In this document: one piece after another, positions 43,271-51,708 of the stretch
Layout: every line of letters begins with the position of its first letter
Numbering within the stretch: the stretch's first letter is position 1
NCBI GenBank assembly: GCA_031378845.1
Contig: JANNES010000018.1
Span: 1-64,000 of the forward strand
DNA length: 64,000 bases
Direction of reading: 5' to 3'
Source: JAJNPS01 sp031378845
GTDB taxonomy: Bacteria > Pseudomonadota > Alphaproteobacteria > Rhodobacterales > Rhodobacteraceae
The notes under the pieces: generated by a model
Seen by the model: the letters and a program-made list of their open reading frames with translations, nothing else
Database searches by the model: none
What the model was told of the DNA's origin: nothing
Program-made: the position numbers and the translations under genes

Positions 43271-44581
43271 ATGCGCAGTAAACTAGCAGGGGCGCTTGCA
43301 GGCGTCGGGCTGGCGGTTATGACCAGTTCGGCAAGCTATGCCCAGGAGCTGACGATATTTTGGGCAGAATGGGATCCTGCGAACTATCTGCAGGAACTTG
43401 TGAACGAGTATGAGGCTGAAACCGGCGTGACGGTGACGGTCGAGACCACGCCGTGGTCGGATTTCCAGACCAAGGCCTTTACCGAATTCAACGCCAAGGG
43501 CCAGGCGTATGACATGATTGTCGGTGACAGCCAGTGGCTGGGTGCCGCCTCGGAGGCCGGGCATTATGTCGACCTGACCGAGTTCTTTAACGCCAACAAG
43601 GTTGGCGAGATCATGGCCCCGGCCACGGTCAAGTATTACGCGGAATATCCCGGGAACTCGGGCAAGTACTGGGCCATTCCGGCCGAAGGCGACGCGGTTG
43701 GCTGGTCATACCGCAAGGACTGGTTCGAGGATCCGGCCGAGATGGCGGCGTTCGAGGCCAAATACGGCTATGCGCTGGCGGTGCCAACGGACTGGAAGCA
43801 GCTGCGTGATATCGCCGAGTTCTTCCACCGTCCCGATGAGGGCCGTTACGGCATCGCGATCTATACCGACAATGCCTATGATGCGATGGCGATGGGCTTT
43901 GAGAACGCACTGTTTTCGTTCGGGGCAGAACTAGGCGATCCGGTGACCTACAAGGTCGACGGCATCGTGAATTCGGACAAGGCCGTTGCGGCGCTTGACG
44001 CGTACCGCGAGCTTTACAGCTTTACCCCTCCCGGCTGGTCAAAGGCATTCTTTGTCGAGAACAATCAGGCGCTTACCGAAGGTCTGGTCGCGATCTCGAT
44101 GAATTACTTTGCCTTCTTTCCCGCGCTGTTGAACGAATCCACCAACCCGCATGCTGCAAATACCGGCTTTTTTGCTAACCCGGCCGGCCCGAATGGCGAT
44201 CGGTATGCGGCGCTTGGCGGACAGGGGATTTCCATCGTGTCCTACAGCGAGAACCAAGAAGAAAGCTTCAAGTTCCTGCAATGGTTCATCAAGGACGAAA
44301 CCCAGAAGCGTTGGGCCGAACTTGGGGGCTACACCGCTTCGGCCAAGGTTTTGGAAAGCCCGGAGTTTCGCAATGCGACGCCTTACAACGAGGCCTTCTA
44401 TCAGACAATGTTCATCGTCAAGGACTTCTGGGCGGTGCCGGAGTTTGCCGAGCTTCTCGGTCAGCTGAACACCCGTGTTTACCCGCATATCGTCGGCGGT
44501 GAAGGTACCGCCAAAGAGGTGCTGGACGGGTTGGCTGCCGACTGGACCGCAACCTTTGCGAAGTACGGTCGCGGCCAGTAA
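43271..44581 (+). CDS. CUT1-type ABC transporter substrate-binding protein (family 1)
   Basis: A 436-residue periplasmic binding protein. The signal peptide MRSKLAGALAGVGLAVMTSS ends near SYAQE. The mature part begins LTIFWAEWDPANYLQELVNE, and the segment YDMIVGDSQWLG, then VDLTEFF, is typical of the MalE/UgpB class. ATG 43271 follows GGGAGGAAC by about 7 bases; ATG 43256 lies upstream of that site. First gene of an operon with two permeases, a small membrane protein and two ATPases. Ligand probably a sugar, polyol or glycerol-type compound. Confidence 0.88.
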   Translation: MRSKLAGALAGVGLAVMTSSASYAQELTIFWAEWDPANYLQELVNEYEAETGVTVTVETTPWSDFQTKAFTEFNAKGQAYDMIVGDSQWLGAASEAGHYVDLTEFFNANKVGEIMAPATVKYYAEYPGNSGKYWAIPAEGDAVGWSYRKDWFEDPAEMAAFEAKYGYALAVPTDWKQLRDIAEFFHRPDEGRYGIAIYTDNAYDAMAMGFENALFSFGAELGDPVTYKVDGIVNSDKAVAALDAYRELYSFTPPGWSKAFFVENNQALTEGLVAISMNYFAFFPALLNESTNPHAANTGFFANPAGPNGDRYAALGGQGISIVSYSENQEESFKFLQWFIKDETQKRWAELGGYTASAKVLESPEFRNATPYNEAFYQTMFIVKDFWAVPEFAELLGQLNTRVYPHIVGGEGTAKEVLDGLAADWTATFAKYGRGQ

Positions 44582-44601
44582 GGGGCCGTGCGAGATCGAC
44601 C

Positions 44602-44628
44602 GGGGGGCGGCACTCGCCCCCCATTTTT
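44602..44628 (+). terminator. Intercistronic hairpin with U-run after the binding-protein gene
   Basis: GGGGGGCG (44602-44609) and CGCCCCCC (44615-44622) form a perfect 8-bp GC stem with a 5-base loop, followed by ATTTTT. The structure is terminator-like, but it lies between co-oriented transporter genes, so it most likely acts as a partial terminator that keeps the binding protein in excess over the permeases. Confidence 0.7.
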
Positions 44629-44656
44629 CCAGACCCGACCTGACCCGGAGGCCACC

Positions 44657-45553
44657 TTGGCACCACGCACGCTGAACTCTGGCGCAACGCACCGATCCCG
44701 TGGGTTAAGCGATCTGGCAATCCGAAACCTGTTCATCATTCCGACAATCGTTTTTCTGATCGTTTTCAATATCTTTCCGCTGATCTATTCGCTGGGCTAT
44801 TCGTTTACCGATTTTCGCGCCTCGACCAATGCGCCCGCTAATTTCGTGGGGTTGGACAATTACCGCACGCTGCTCGCGGACCCCAATATCTGGCGCAATT
44901 TCACCATCACGGCGAAATACGTGATCATTTCGGTGACCGGGCAGGTGATCGTCGGTTTCGGGATCGCGATGCTTTTGAACCGCGAAATACCGTTCAAGGG
45001 TCTGCTGACCACGCTTCTGATGCTGCCGATGATGCTGTCGGCGGCGGTGGTGGGGCTGTTCTGGAAGCTGCTTTATGACCCCAGTTTCGGTATCATCAAC
45101 TATGCGTTGGGTCTTGGCACGTTCGAATGGCTGGCCGATCCGCAAATTGCACTTTATGCGATTGCGCTGGCCGATATCTGGATGTGGTCGCCGTTCGTGA
45201 TGCTCTTGTCGCTGGCGGGCCTGTCGGCGGTGCCAAAGCATCTTTACGAGGCCGCGGCGATTGACCGGGCCAGCCGGTCATACGTGTTCTTTCGCATCAC
45301 CCTGCCACTCGTCGCCCCGATCCTGATGATTGCCATCATCTTTCGCACCATGGAGGCGTTCAAGACCTTCGATCTTGCCTATATCCTTGCCAGCCAGCCC
45401 ACGACCGAAGTGATCTCGATCCGGCTTTACAAGATGGCGTTTCAGGAATGGCAGACGGGGATGAGTTCTGCGCTGGCCTACATCGTGCTGGTGATGGTGC
45501 TGGCGATCACCAATATCTACATAAAATACCTCAATAAAGTGAAGGAACGCTAG
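44657..45553 (+). CDS. CUT1-type ABC transporter permease (MalF/UgpA type)
   Basis: A 298-residue permease with six membrane helices (first one FIIPTIVFLIVFNIFPLIYS) and the coupling motif YEAAAIDRASRSYVFFRITL, which contacts the ATPase. TTG 44657 is taken as start because GGAGG lies 5 bases upstream, after the hairpin; the in-frame start at 44588 would place the hairpin inside the coding region. The second permease gene begins right after its stop. Confidence 0.87.
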   Translation: MAPRTLNSGATHRSRGLSDLAIRNLFIIPTIVFLIVFNIFPLIYSLGYSFTDFRASTNAPANFVGLDNYRTLLADPNIWRNFTITAKYVIISVTGQVIVGFGIAMLLNREIPFKGLLTTLLMLPMMLSAAVVGLFWKLLYDPSFGIINYALGLGTFEWLADPQIALYAIALADIWMWSPFVMLLSLAGLSAVPKHLYEAAAIDRASRSYVFFRITLPLVAPILMIAIIFRTMEAFKTFDLAYILASQPTTEVISIRLYKMAFQEWQTGMSSALAYIVLVMVLAITNIYIKYLNKVKER

Positions 45554-45554
45554 G

Positions 45555-46514
45555 ATGGCCGCCGTTCGCACAACGGGCGAGGTGTTGCGCCATCGGGCCG
45601 CAGTGGTGACGCTGCTGTTGGTCCTGATCGTGTTCCTGACCCCGATTTTCTGGATCACCGCCACCGCGTTCAAACCGCGCAACCTGGCCACCACAGTACC
45701 ACCCACCGTGTTTTTCGAACCCGAGATATCTCCGTTCGTCAAGCTGTTCACCAAGCGCAGCCAGTTGCGCACCGCCCCCACGGACGAGGTGTACAACGCC
45801 GCCCCTTGGTGGGAGCAGACGGTGTTTGACGGCGGCGAAAAGGTGGTGCGGTCGGGCAAGGGCGTGGTGCAGCCTTCGGGTTACCCCAGCCGGTTCATCA
45901 ACAGCCTGATCATCGCGATCACCTCGACCGTGCTGGCGGTTTCCATGGGCACGATCACCGCTTACGGCTTTTCGCGCTTCAAGGTGAAGGGCGAGGATGA
46001 CTGGCTGTTCTTCATCCTGTCCACCCGGATGCTGCCGCCGGTGGTGGTGGCGATCCCGATGTACCTGATGTACCGCGTGGTCGGCCTGAACGACAGCCAT
46101 CTGGGGCTGATCATTCTTTACACCGCGTTCAACCTTTCGTTTTCGGTCTGGCTGATGAAGGGGTTCATCGACGAGATCCCGAAAGAATACGAGGACGCAG
46201 CCCTGGTCGACGGCTACACCCGGATGCAGGCGTTCTTCAAGATCGTGCTGCCAGAGGCGGCCACGGGCATCGCGGCAACAGCGGTTTTCTGCTTCATCAC
46301 TGCGTGGAACGAATACGCGTTCGCGCTGATCATGACCAACAAGCGCGCGCAGACAGCACCCCCCTATATCCCCAGTCAGGTCGGATCAGGCCTGCCGGAC
46401 TGGACCGTGATCGCGGCGGGCACGTTCCTTTTCCTGCTGCCGGTGGCAATCTTCACCTTCCTGCTGCGCAACCATCTGTTGCGCGGCATGTCATTCGGGG
46501 CGATCCGCAAATGA
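45555..46514 (+). CDS. CUT1-type ABC transporter permease (MalG/UgpE type)
   Basis: A 319-residue permease. After the first helix (VVTLLLVLIVFLTPIFWITA) there is a periplasmic loop of about 100 residues (to SGYPSRFINSLIIA), longer than in MalG. The coupling motif is YEDAALVDGYTRMQAFFKIV. The extended loop is a feature of glycerol/polyol-type permeases but is not decisive. It overlaps the small membrane-protein gene by 4 nt. Confidence 0.87.
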   Translation: MAAVRTTGEVLRHRAAVVTLLLVLIVFLTPIFWITATAFKPRNLATTVPPTVFFEPEISPFVKLFTKRSQLRTAPTDEVYNAAPWWEQTVFDGGEKVVRSGKGVVQPSGYPSRFINSLIIAITSTVLAVSMGTITAYGFSRFKVKGEDDWLFFILSTRMLPPVVVAIPMYLMYRVVGLNDSHLGLIILYTAFNLSFSVWLMKGFIDEIPKEYEDAALVDGYTRMQAFFKIVLPEAATGIAATAVFCFITAWNEYAFALIMTNKRAQTAPPYIPSQVGSGLPDWTVIAAGTFLFLLPVAIFTFLLRNHLLRGMSFGAIRK

Positions 46515-46699
46515 GCTTTCGTGCGTTGAACCAGCGCTGGCTGATCCCGATTGCGCAAACCGTGATGATCCTTGGTATCGTGGCGCTGTGCCAGCCATGG
46601 GTCGAGGTACTGCACCGCTACGGCATGACCATCATCATCGTGGGGTTGGTCAGCTTTATGATCACCACCAAAATCCCCGCGCCCGAGGCCACGGAATGA
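46511..46699 (+). CDS. Small membrane protein in the CUT1 transporter operon
   Basis: A 62-residue protein. Start ATG 46511 overlaps the permease stop and its own TGA overlaps the ATPase ATG (46696-46699), so it is locked into the operon by 4-nt overlaps at both ends. Two hydrophobic segments are visible (LIPIAQTVMILGIVALCQPW and MTIIIVGLVSFMITT), with a short charged C-terminus (KIPAPEATE). No family is recognised. Its position resembles the small integral-membrane protein of rhizobial glycerol-transporter (glpSTPQV-like) operons, but sequence similarity is not evident. Possible accessory subunit or assembly factor of the transporter. Confidence 0.75.
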   Translation: MSFRALNQRWLIPIAQTVMILGIVALCQPWVEVLHRYGMTIIIVGLVSFMITTKIPAPEATE

Positions 46700-47805
46700 C
46701 GCAGATCGAGTTGCGTAATATCAACAAGCATTTCGGGGCGTTTCACGTCATCAATAACGTGAACCTGACCGTGCAAGATCGCGAATTTGTGGTGTTTCTG
46801 GGCCAGTCTGGCTGCGGCAAGACCACGACTTTGCGCGCGATTGCCGGGTTGGAAACCATTGATTCAGGTGAGATTTTGATCGACGGGGTGCCGGTGCAAG
46901 ATACCAAGGCCGAAACCCGCGATATCGCCTTTGTGTTCCAGTCTTTCGCGCTTTATCCGCATCTGACGGTCTATGAGAACATGGCCTTTCCGTTGCGCGC
47001 GGTGGGCACGGCCAAGGCCGAAGTTGACCGCACCGTTCGCCGGGTCGCGGGGGTGTTGCAGATCGGCGGCTTGCTGAAACGCAGGCCCTCGGCGCTGTCG
47101 GGCGGCGATCTGCAACGGGTCGCCATCGGGCGGGCTTTGGTTCGCAACCCCAAAGCGATGTTGATGGATGAACCCATCGGATCCTTGGATGCCAAACTGC
47201 GCGAAGAGATGCGGGTGGAATTGAAACGCCTGCATGTCGAACAAGGATCGACCACCATCTACGTCACGCATGACCAGATCGAGGCAATGGCGCTGGCCGA
47301 CCGGATTGTCGTTATGCATGCAGGTGTCTTGCAGCAGGTTGGTGTGCCCGAAGAGGTTTATGCCAATCCGGTCAACCTGTTCGTAGCGCAGTTTGTGGGC
47401 TCGCCGGTGATGAACGTGGCCGAGGTGTCAGTTGCGGGGCGGGCGGGTGAGGCGCGGGTGACCATCGCAGGGGCGGCGGCAGGCTTTGTGTTCCCCGCCG
47501 CACTGATCGACCGCCTGCAGGCGGCGGGTGGGGCGGGCAAATCGCTGACGCTGGGCATTCGGCCCGAGGCGCTGGAGGTTGCCTTGGCACCGACGCCCGG
47601 CCATATTGAGGCCGAGGCGCATATTATCGAGCCTTTGGGTTCGCATGACATCATTGATCTGCGGCTTGGGGATCAGACGCTGCGGGCGCGCACGAGGTCG
47701 GGCTTTGTGCCCGGTCCGGGGACGCGGGTATTCGTGCGGGCGGACCCAGCGCGGGCGCATTTCTTTGATACCGACAGCGGAAATTCACTGGGGATCAGCC
47801 TCTGA
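46696..47805 (+). CDS. CUT1-type ABC transporter ATP-binding protein (MalK/UgpC type)
   Basis: A 369-residue ATPase. Walker A is GQSGCGKTT, the Q-loop is VFQSFALYPHL, the signature is LSGGDLQRVAIGRA, Walker B is AMLMDEPIGSLDA and the H-loop is YVTHDQIEAM. The C-terminal OB-like regulatory domain (about residues 240-369) has the GIRPEALEV motif. It is one of two different ATPases in the operon, so the importer probably uses a heterodimer. ATG 46696 overlaps the small-protein stop. Confidence 0.9.
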   Translation: MTQIELRNINKHFGAFHVINNVNLTVQDREFVVFLGQSGCGKTTTLRAIAGLETIDSGEILIDGVPVQDTKAETRDIAFVFQSFALYPHLTVYENMAFPLRAVGTAKAEVDRTVRRVAGVLQIGGLLKRRPSALSGGDLQRVAIGRALVRNPKAMLMDEPIGSLDAKLREEMRVELKRLHVEQGSTTIYVTHDQIEAMALADRIVVMHAGVLQQVGVPEEVYANPVNLFVAQFVGSPVMNVAEVSVAGRAGEARVTIAGAAAGFVFPAALIDRLQAAGGAGKSLTLGIRPEALEVALAPTPGHIEAEAHIIEPLGSHDIIDLRLGDQTLRARTRSGFVPGPGTRVFVRADPARAHFFDTDSGNSLGISL

Positions 47806-48857
47806 TGGCGCATATCGAACTGAAAGGTGTCAGCAAGGCTTTCGGCGCGGCGCATGCCCTGCGTGATGTGTCGCTGGAGATCGCCGATGGGCAATTTTTT
47901 GTGCTGCTTGGCGAAACCGGTGCGGGAAAGACCACGATGCTGCGGGTGATTGCGGGCCTTGAAAAGCCGAACGTAGGGCAGGTGTTCATCAACGGGCAGG
48001 ACGTCACCGGTTGGGGTGCGGCGGAGCGCGATGTGGCGCTGGTGTTGCAGCAATATTCGCTATATCCGCGCTATACGGTGCGCCAGAACCTTGAATTTCC
48101 CCTGAAATCACCCATCCGCAAGACCTCCCCCGCCGAGATTGCCGAACGCATCGCGCGGGTATCGAAAACCCTGCGGATTGAACATCTGCTCGACCGCAAG
48201 ACCGACAAGCTGTCCGGCGGCGAGATGCAGCGGGTGTCCATCGGTCGCGCCATCGTGCGCACGCCGGCGGGGTTCTTGATGGACGAGCCTTTGTCGGCGC
48301 TGGACGCCAAACTGAGGGAATCCTTGCGGGCCGAGTTGAAGGACCTGCAGATGAACCTCGGCGAGACGTTCCTGTTCGTGACCCATGATCAGGTCGAGGC
48401 GATGTCAATGGGCGACCGGATCGGCGTGATGAACAAGGGCGCTTTGGTGCAGGTCGGAACGCCCCAAGAGATCTACAACGATCCGGTCAATACCTTTGTG
48501 GCGCGCGCTGTGGGGACCCCGGCGATGAACCTGCTGCCGGGCCGCTTGCAGGCGGGGCAGGCCGTGATGGGCGCGGGGTTGGCGCTGGATCACCCGGGCG
48601 GCCAGGAAGGACGCGATCTGATCTTTGGCGTGCGGCCCGAGGATCTGCATCTGGAGGCTGGCGCTGCGGTCGACGCGCGCGTGACGGACGTCGAAAACCA
48701 CGGGGTTGAAAAGATCGTGACGTTGATCGTGGCCGACAGGATGCTGCGCGCGACGGTGCCGGTGACACAACGCGTCGCCAAGGATGAAACCGTGCGTCTG
48801 GGCTGGAATGCGGCGCGCGTGGTGGTGTTCGATCAGGCTGGAAACCGCGCGCGATAG
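47805..48857 (+). CDS. CUT1-type ABC transporter ATP-binding protein, second subunit
   Basis: A 350-residue ATPase. Walker A is GETGAGKTT (Glu-Thr in place of the usual Pro/Gln-Ser), the Q-loop is LQQYSLYPRY, the signature is LSGGEMQRVSIGRA, Walker B is GFLMDEPLSALDA and the H-loop is FVTHDQVEAMSM. The C-terminal domain has FGVRPEDLHLE. It overlaps the first ATPase by 1 nt (TGATG) and runs 25 nt past the convergent end of the dehydrogenase gene. Two distinct ATPases recall the glpS/glpT pair of glycerol importers. Confidence 0.9.
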   Translation: MAHIELKGVSKAFGAAHALRDVSLEIADGQFFVLLGETGAGKTTMLRVIAGLEKPNVGQVFINGQDVTGWGAAERDVALVLQQYSLYPRYTVRQNLEFPLKSPIRKTSPAEIAERIARVSKTLRIEHLLDRKTDKLSGGEMQRVSIGRAIVRTPAGFLMDEPLSALDAKLRESLRAELKDLQMNLGETFLFVTHDQVEAMSMGDRIGVMNKGALVQVGTPQEIYNDPVNTFVARAVGTPAMNLLPGRLQAGQAVMGAGLALDHPGGQEGRDLIFGVRPEDLHLEAGAAVDARVTDVENHGVEKIVTLIVADRMLRATVPVTQRVAKDETVRLGWNAARVVVFDQAGNRAR

Positions 48858-49804
48858 GCGGGATCGACCTCTGGGTTGCAGAAATTCAGGGGTAAGGCAC
48901 CGCTGAGAACCCGCAGCGTCTCATCCGCCGCGACATCGCCCATCCGCAGCATGCTGTCGGCGGTGATGCCCGCCATATGCGGGGTCAGGATCACGTTTTC
49001 CAACGCCCAAAGCGGGCTGTCGGCAGGCAGGGGCTGGGTATCGAAAACATCCAGCGCGGCCCCGGCAATCTTGCGTGCCTGCAGGGCGGCAATCAGCGCA
49101 GAGGTGTCCACAATCGGGCCACGTGCGACGTTGATCAGCACAGCACCGGGCCTCATCATCGCGATCCGCGCGGCGCTGATTGCGCCACGGGTTTCCTCGG
49201 TCAGCGGGCAACAAAGGACGAGCACGTCAGATGAGGCCGCAAGATCATCAAGGCTGAGCGCCTGCACCCCGGCGGGCAGGGTGTCGGGACGCCGGGTGCT
49301 GGCCGCGACCTGCATGCCAAAGCCCTGTGCAATCTGGTGGAGCGCCTTGCCGATATTGCCGTAGCCCACGAGGCCCAGACGCCGCCCCGCCAGATCGCCG
49401 CCCTGATCCGAATAGGCGCGCGCGGCGGTCCAGCCCTTCTGACGCAAGGCCGCATCCATGGCGCGAAACTGCCGCAAGAGGCCGATGGCGGCGAAAATCA
49501 CATGCTCGGCCACGCTCATGGCATTGGCACCCGGCACATTGGCCACCAGAACGCCCGCCTTGGTCGCGGCCTGCATCGGGATCATGTCGAGCCCCGCGCC
49601 GTGGCGTATGGCGGCGCGCAAACCCTTTGCTTTCCCGAAGTATTCCGGCGGGATGGGCGCGCGGACGATCAACACGGTGGCGTCCAGACCTTCGGCAAGG
49701 ATGGCGGCGGCTGTGGGCTGCGACGCGACCCGGTAGTCAGCAGCGGCCCTCAGCTGTGCGGTGACGGCAGGATGCAGCGGATGGGTGGAAAAGATCTGTA
49801 CCAT
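48833..49804 (-). CDS. D-2-hydroxyacid dehydrogenase (phosphoglycerate dehydrogenase-like)
   Basis: A 323-residue NAD-dependent D-2-hydroxyacid dehydrogenase. NAD-binding GLVGYGNIGKAL, the substrate-binding INVARGPIVDTSALI (Arg), and the catalytic His in LTPHMAGITADS are visible, and the N-terminal domain has RHGAGLDMIPMQAAT. It lies at the 3' end of a minus-strand operon (epimerase, enolase-superfamily dehydratase, GntR, this gene) and converges on the transporter operon. It may act on a 2-keto/2-hydroxy acid from the same pathway. Confidence 0.85.
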   Translation of the reverse strand: MVQIFSTHPLHPAVTAQLRAAADYRVASQPTAAAILAEGLDATVLIVRAPIPPEYFGKAKGLRAAIRHGAGLDMIPMQAATKAGVLVANVPGANAMSVAEHVIFAAIGLLRQFRAMDAALRQKGWTAARAYSDQGGDLAGRRLGLVGYGNIGKALHQIAQGFGMQVAASTRRPDTLPAGVQALSLDDLAASSDVLVLCCPLTEETRGAISAARIAMMRPGAVLINVARGPIVDTSALIAALQARKIAGAALDVFDTQPLPADSPLWALENVILTPHMAGITADSMLRMGDVAADETLRVLSGALPLNFCNPEVDPAYRARFPA

Positions 49805-49813
49805 TGCGCCCTT

Positions 49814-50500
49814 TCAGGTTTTATGGCCTGTAATCAAGCCCTTCCAATAACCTTCGACGCCCTGAAGATGGGTGCTCATCAGGGCTTGGGCAAGGTTCGC
49901 ATCCCGCTTTTGGATCGCGTCGAAAATCTGCAGATGCTCGGCATGGCTGCGTTTGCCGCGCTCGGGGTCGGCGAAATAGATCGGCAAGCGGCGCTCGCCC
50001 ATCGCGTAATAGACGCTGCAGACCCGGAAAAACACGGTATTCTGCGTGGCGCGCACGATCTCCAGATGAAAATCCCGGTCCTCCTCGGCGAGGGGCTCCC
50101 CTCCTGCCAGACGCTGCTCCGATCGTGCAAGGATCTCGCGTAGGCGGGCAAAGTTCTCGTCCGTGGCGCGCAGGCTGGCCAGTTCGGCGGCTTTGATCTC
50201 ATGGATCTTGCGCAGTTCGACCGCCTCGTAGATCTGGATCGGGTCCAGCGGCAGACCAGCTTTGGCAAACAGCGCCAGCGCCTCGACCGACGCGGTGCGG
50301 GTGGTCAGGAATATCCCCGATTTGGCGCGCCGCTCGACGATCTGCATCGCCTCGAGGATGGCCAGAGTCTCGCGGATCTGACCCCTGCTGACGCCAAAAT
50401 GTTCGGCCAACTCGCGTTCCGATGGCGTGCGGCCATTGTCCTCGTTGGAGGAGCCATAAAGAAAGGCAGCGAGTTCCGGCAGCAGGTTCTTTTCGGACAT
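49814..50500 (-). CDS. GntR-family regulator (FCD subfamily)
   Basis: A 228-residue regulator. The winged HTH is RTPSERELAEHFGVSRGQIR, followed by ETLAILEAMQIVERR. The FCD domain has the ligand pattern EEDRDFHLEIVRATQN, then HAEHLQIFDAI and STHLQGV. It sits inside the minus-strand catabolic operon. TGGTnnnACCA palindromes upstream of that operon, the divergent epimerase operon and the CUT1 transporter make it the probable local regulator of all three. Confidence 0.87.
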   Translation of the reverse strand: MSEKNLLPELAAFLYGSSNEDNGRTPSERELAEHFGVSRGQIRETLAILEAMQIVERRAKSGIFLTTRTASVEALALFAKAGLPLDPIQIYEAVELRKIHEIKAAELASLRATDENFARLREILARSEQRLAGGEPLAEEDRDFHLEIVRATQNTVFFRVCSVYYAMGERRLPIYFADPERGKRSHAEHLQIFDAIQKRDANLAQALMSTHLQGVEGYWKGLITGHKT

Positions 50501-50504
50501 ACGC

Positions 50505-51674
50505 CTAACTTTTCCTTACATGCGCCTTCAGGAAAGCCTCCGATAGGACAAAACCGAGGCCCGGTCCATCCGGGATGGCGACCATGCCGTCAGCGACGGC
50601 CACGCTCCCTTCGATCAGGTTGTGGATCATCGGATTGGCACCGCAGGAATACTCGACGGTAAAGCTGGCGGGGGAGGCTGCGCAGACTTGCAGGCCTGCA
50701 AAAAAGCACGGCGCGCCCGCCCAAAGATGTGGTGCAAACCTCAGGTTGAACGCCGAGGCGATTGCGGCGATCCGCATGGTTTCAGAGATGCCGCCGCAAA
50801 ACGCCGGATCGGGTTGCAGGATGTCGACGCAGGCCCCCACCGCGAGGTCACGAAAGGCAAACCGCGTGGCCTCGGATTCGCCCGCAGCGATGGGCATGGT
50901 GGCAAAGGCCCGCACCTCGGCCATGCCGGGCTTGTCGTCGGCGATCACCGGTTCCTCGAACCATGCAAGGTCGCAATCGCGCACAAGATGGGCAAAGCGT
51001 TTCGCCTCACCCACGGTATAGGTGCCATGCGCATCCACGGCGATCTCGATCCCCGGTCCCAATGCTGCGCGCGCGGCCTTGACCCGCGCGGCAGAGACAT
51101 GGGCCGCGCCGTCCATTGACCCCACGCGCATTTTCACGGCGCGAAAGCCACCCTGCGCGATGTAAGACTGTAACTGCGCGCCGATTTCGGTTGCACTGTC
51201 CCAGCCCCCCGAGGCATAGGCGGGCAGGCGATCCGCTTTGCGGCCGCCCAGCAATTGCCAGACCGGCTGGTTGAGGTGCTTGCCCAGGATATCCCACAGC
51301 GCGATATCGACCGCGCTGATCGCCGCCACCGTCAGCCCGCGCCGCGCGATCTGCGGCATCGCATGGCCCGCGTGTGCCGCTTGTCCCGCGCGCACGCCGT
51401 TATACAGCATCTCCCAGATCGCGGTGATGTCGCCGGCATTGCGGCCGATCAGTTGCGGGCCGATCTCGTGGTTCAACAAATGCACCAGCGCGCCATACTG
51501 CCCGGCACTGCCAGCAGCATTCTTGCCCTCGCCCCAGCCGACCAGACCGTCCTCGGTTTCGATCCGCAGAATCGCGGCATCAAACGTCGTCAGCGTGCCA
51601 AAATCGCTGCGATGCTGGCGGGCAGTTTCGATGGGGATCGAGACCCACCAGGCCTCGACGCTTTTGATGCGCAT
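50505..51674 (-). CDS. Enolase-superfamily dehydratase/racemase (mandelate racemase type)
   Basis: A 389-residue enolase-superfamily enzyme of the mandelate racemase subgroup. The first acid/base Lys is in AVKMRVG (K171), metal ligands in VDAHGTY (D204), WFEEPV (E230/E231) and AAGESEA (E246), and the catalytic His in RFAPHLW (H296). Typical substrates are aldonic or uronic acids (dehydration) or 2-hydroxyacids (racemisation). The neighbours are ketose-epimerase-like barrels and a hydroxyacid dehydrogenase, so a sugar-acid dehydratase is the better guess. It lies 4 bp from the GntR gene. Confidence 0.86.
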   Translation of the reverse strand: MRIKSVEAWWVSIPIETARQHRSDFGTLTTFDAAILRIETEDGLVGWGEGKNAAGSAGQYGALVHLLNHEIGPQLIGRNAGDITAIWEMLYNGVRAGQAAHAGHAMPQIARRGLTVAAISAVDIALWDILGKHLNQPVWQLLGGRKADRLPAYASGGWDSATEIGAQLQSYIAQGGFRAVKMRVGSMDGAAHVSAARVKAARAALGPGIEIAVDAHGTYTVGEAKRFAHLVRDCDLAWFEEPVIADDKPGMAEVRAFATMPIAAGESEATRFAFRDLAVGACVDILQPDPAFCGGISETMRIAAIASAFNLRFAPHLWAGAPCFFAGLQVCAASPASFTVEYSCGANPMIHNLIEGSVAVADGMVAIPDGPGLGFVLSEAFLKAHVRKS

Positions 51675-51708
51675 CGCTTTCTCCGATGATCAGGCCGGGG
51701 CCGTTGCG

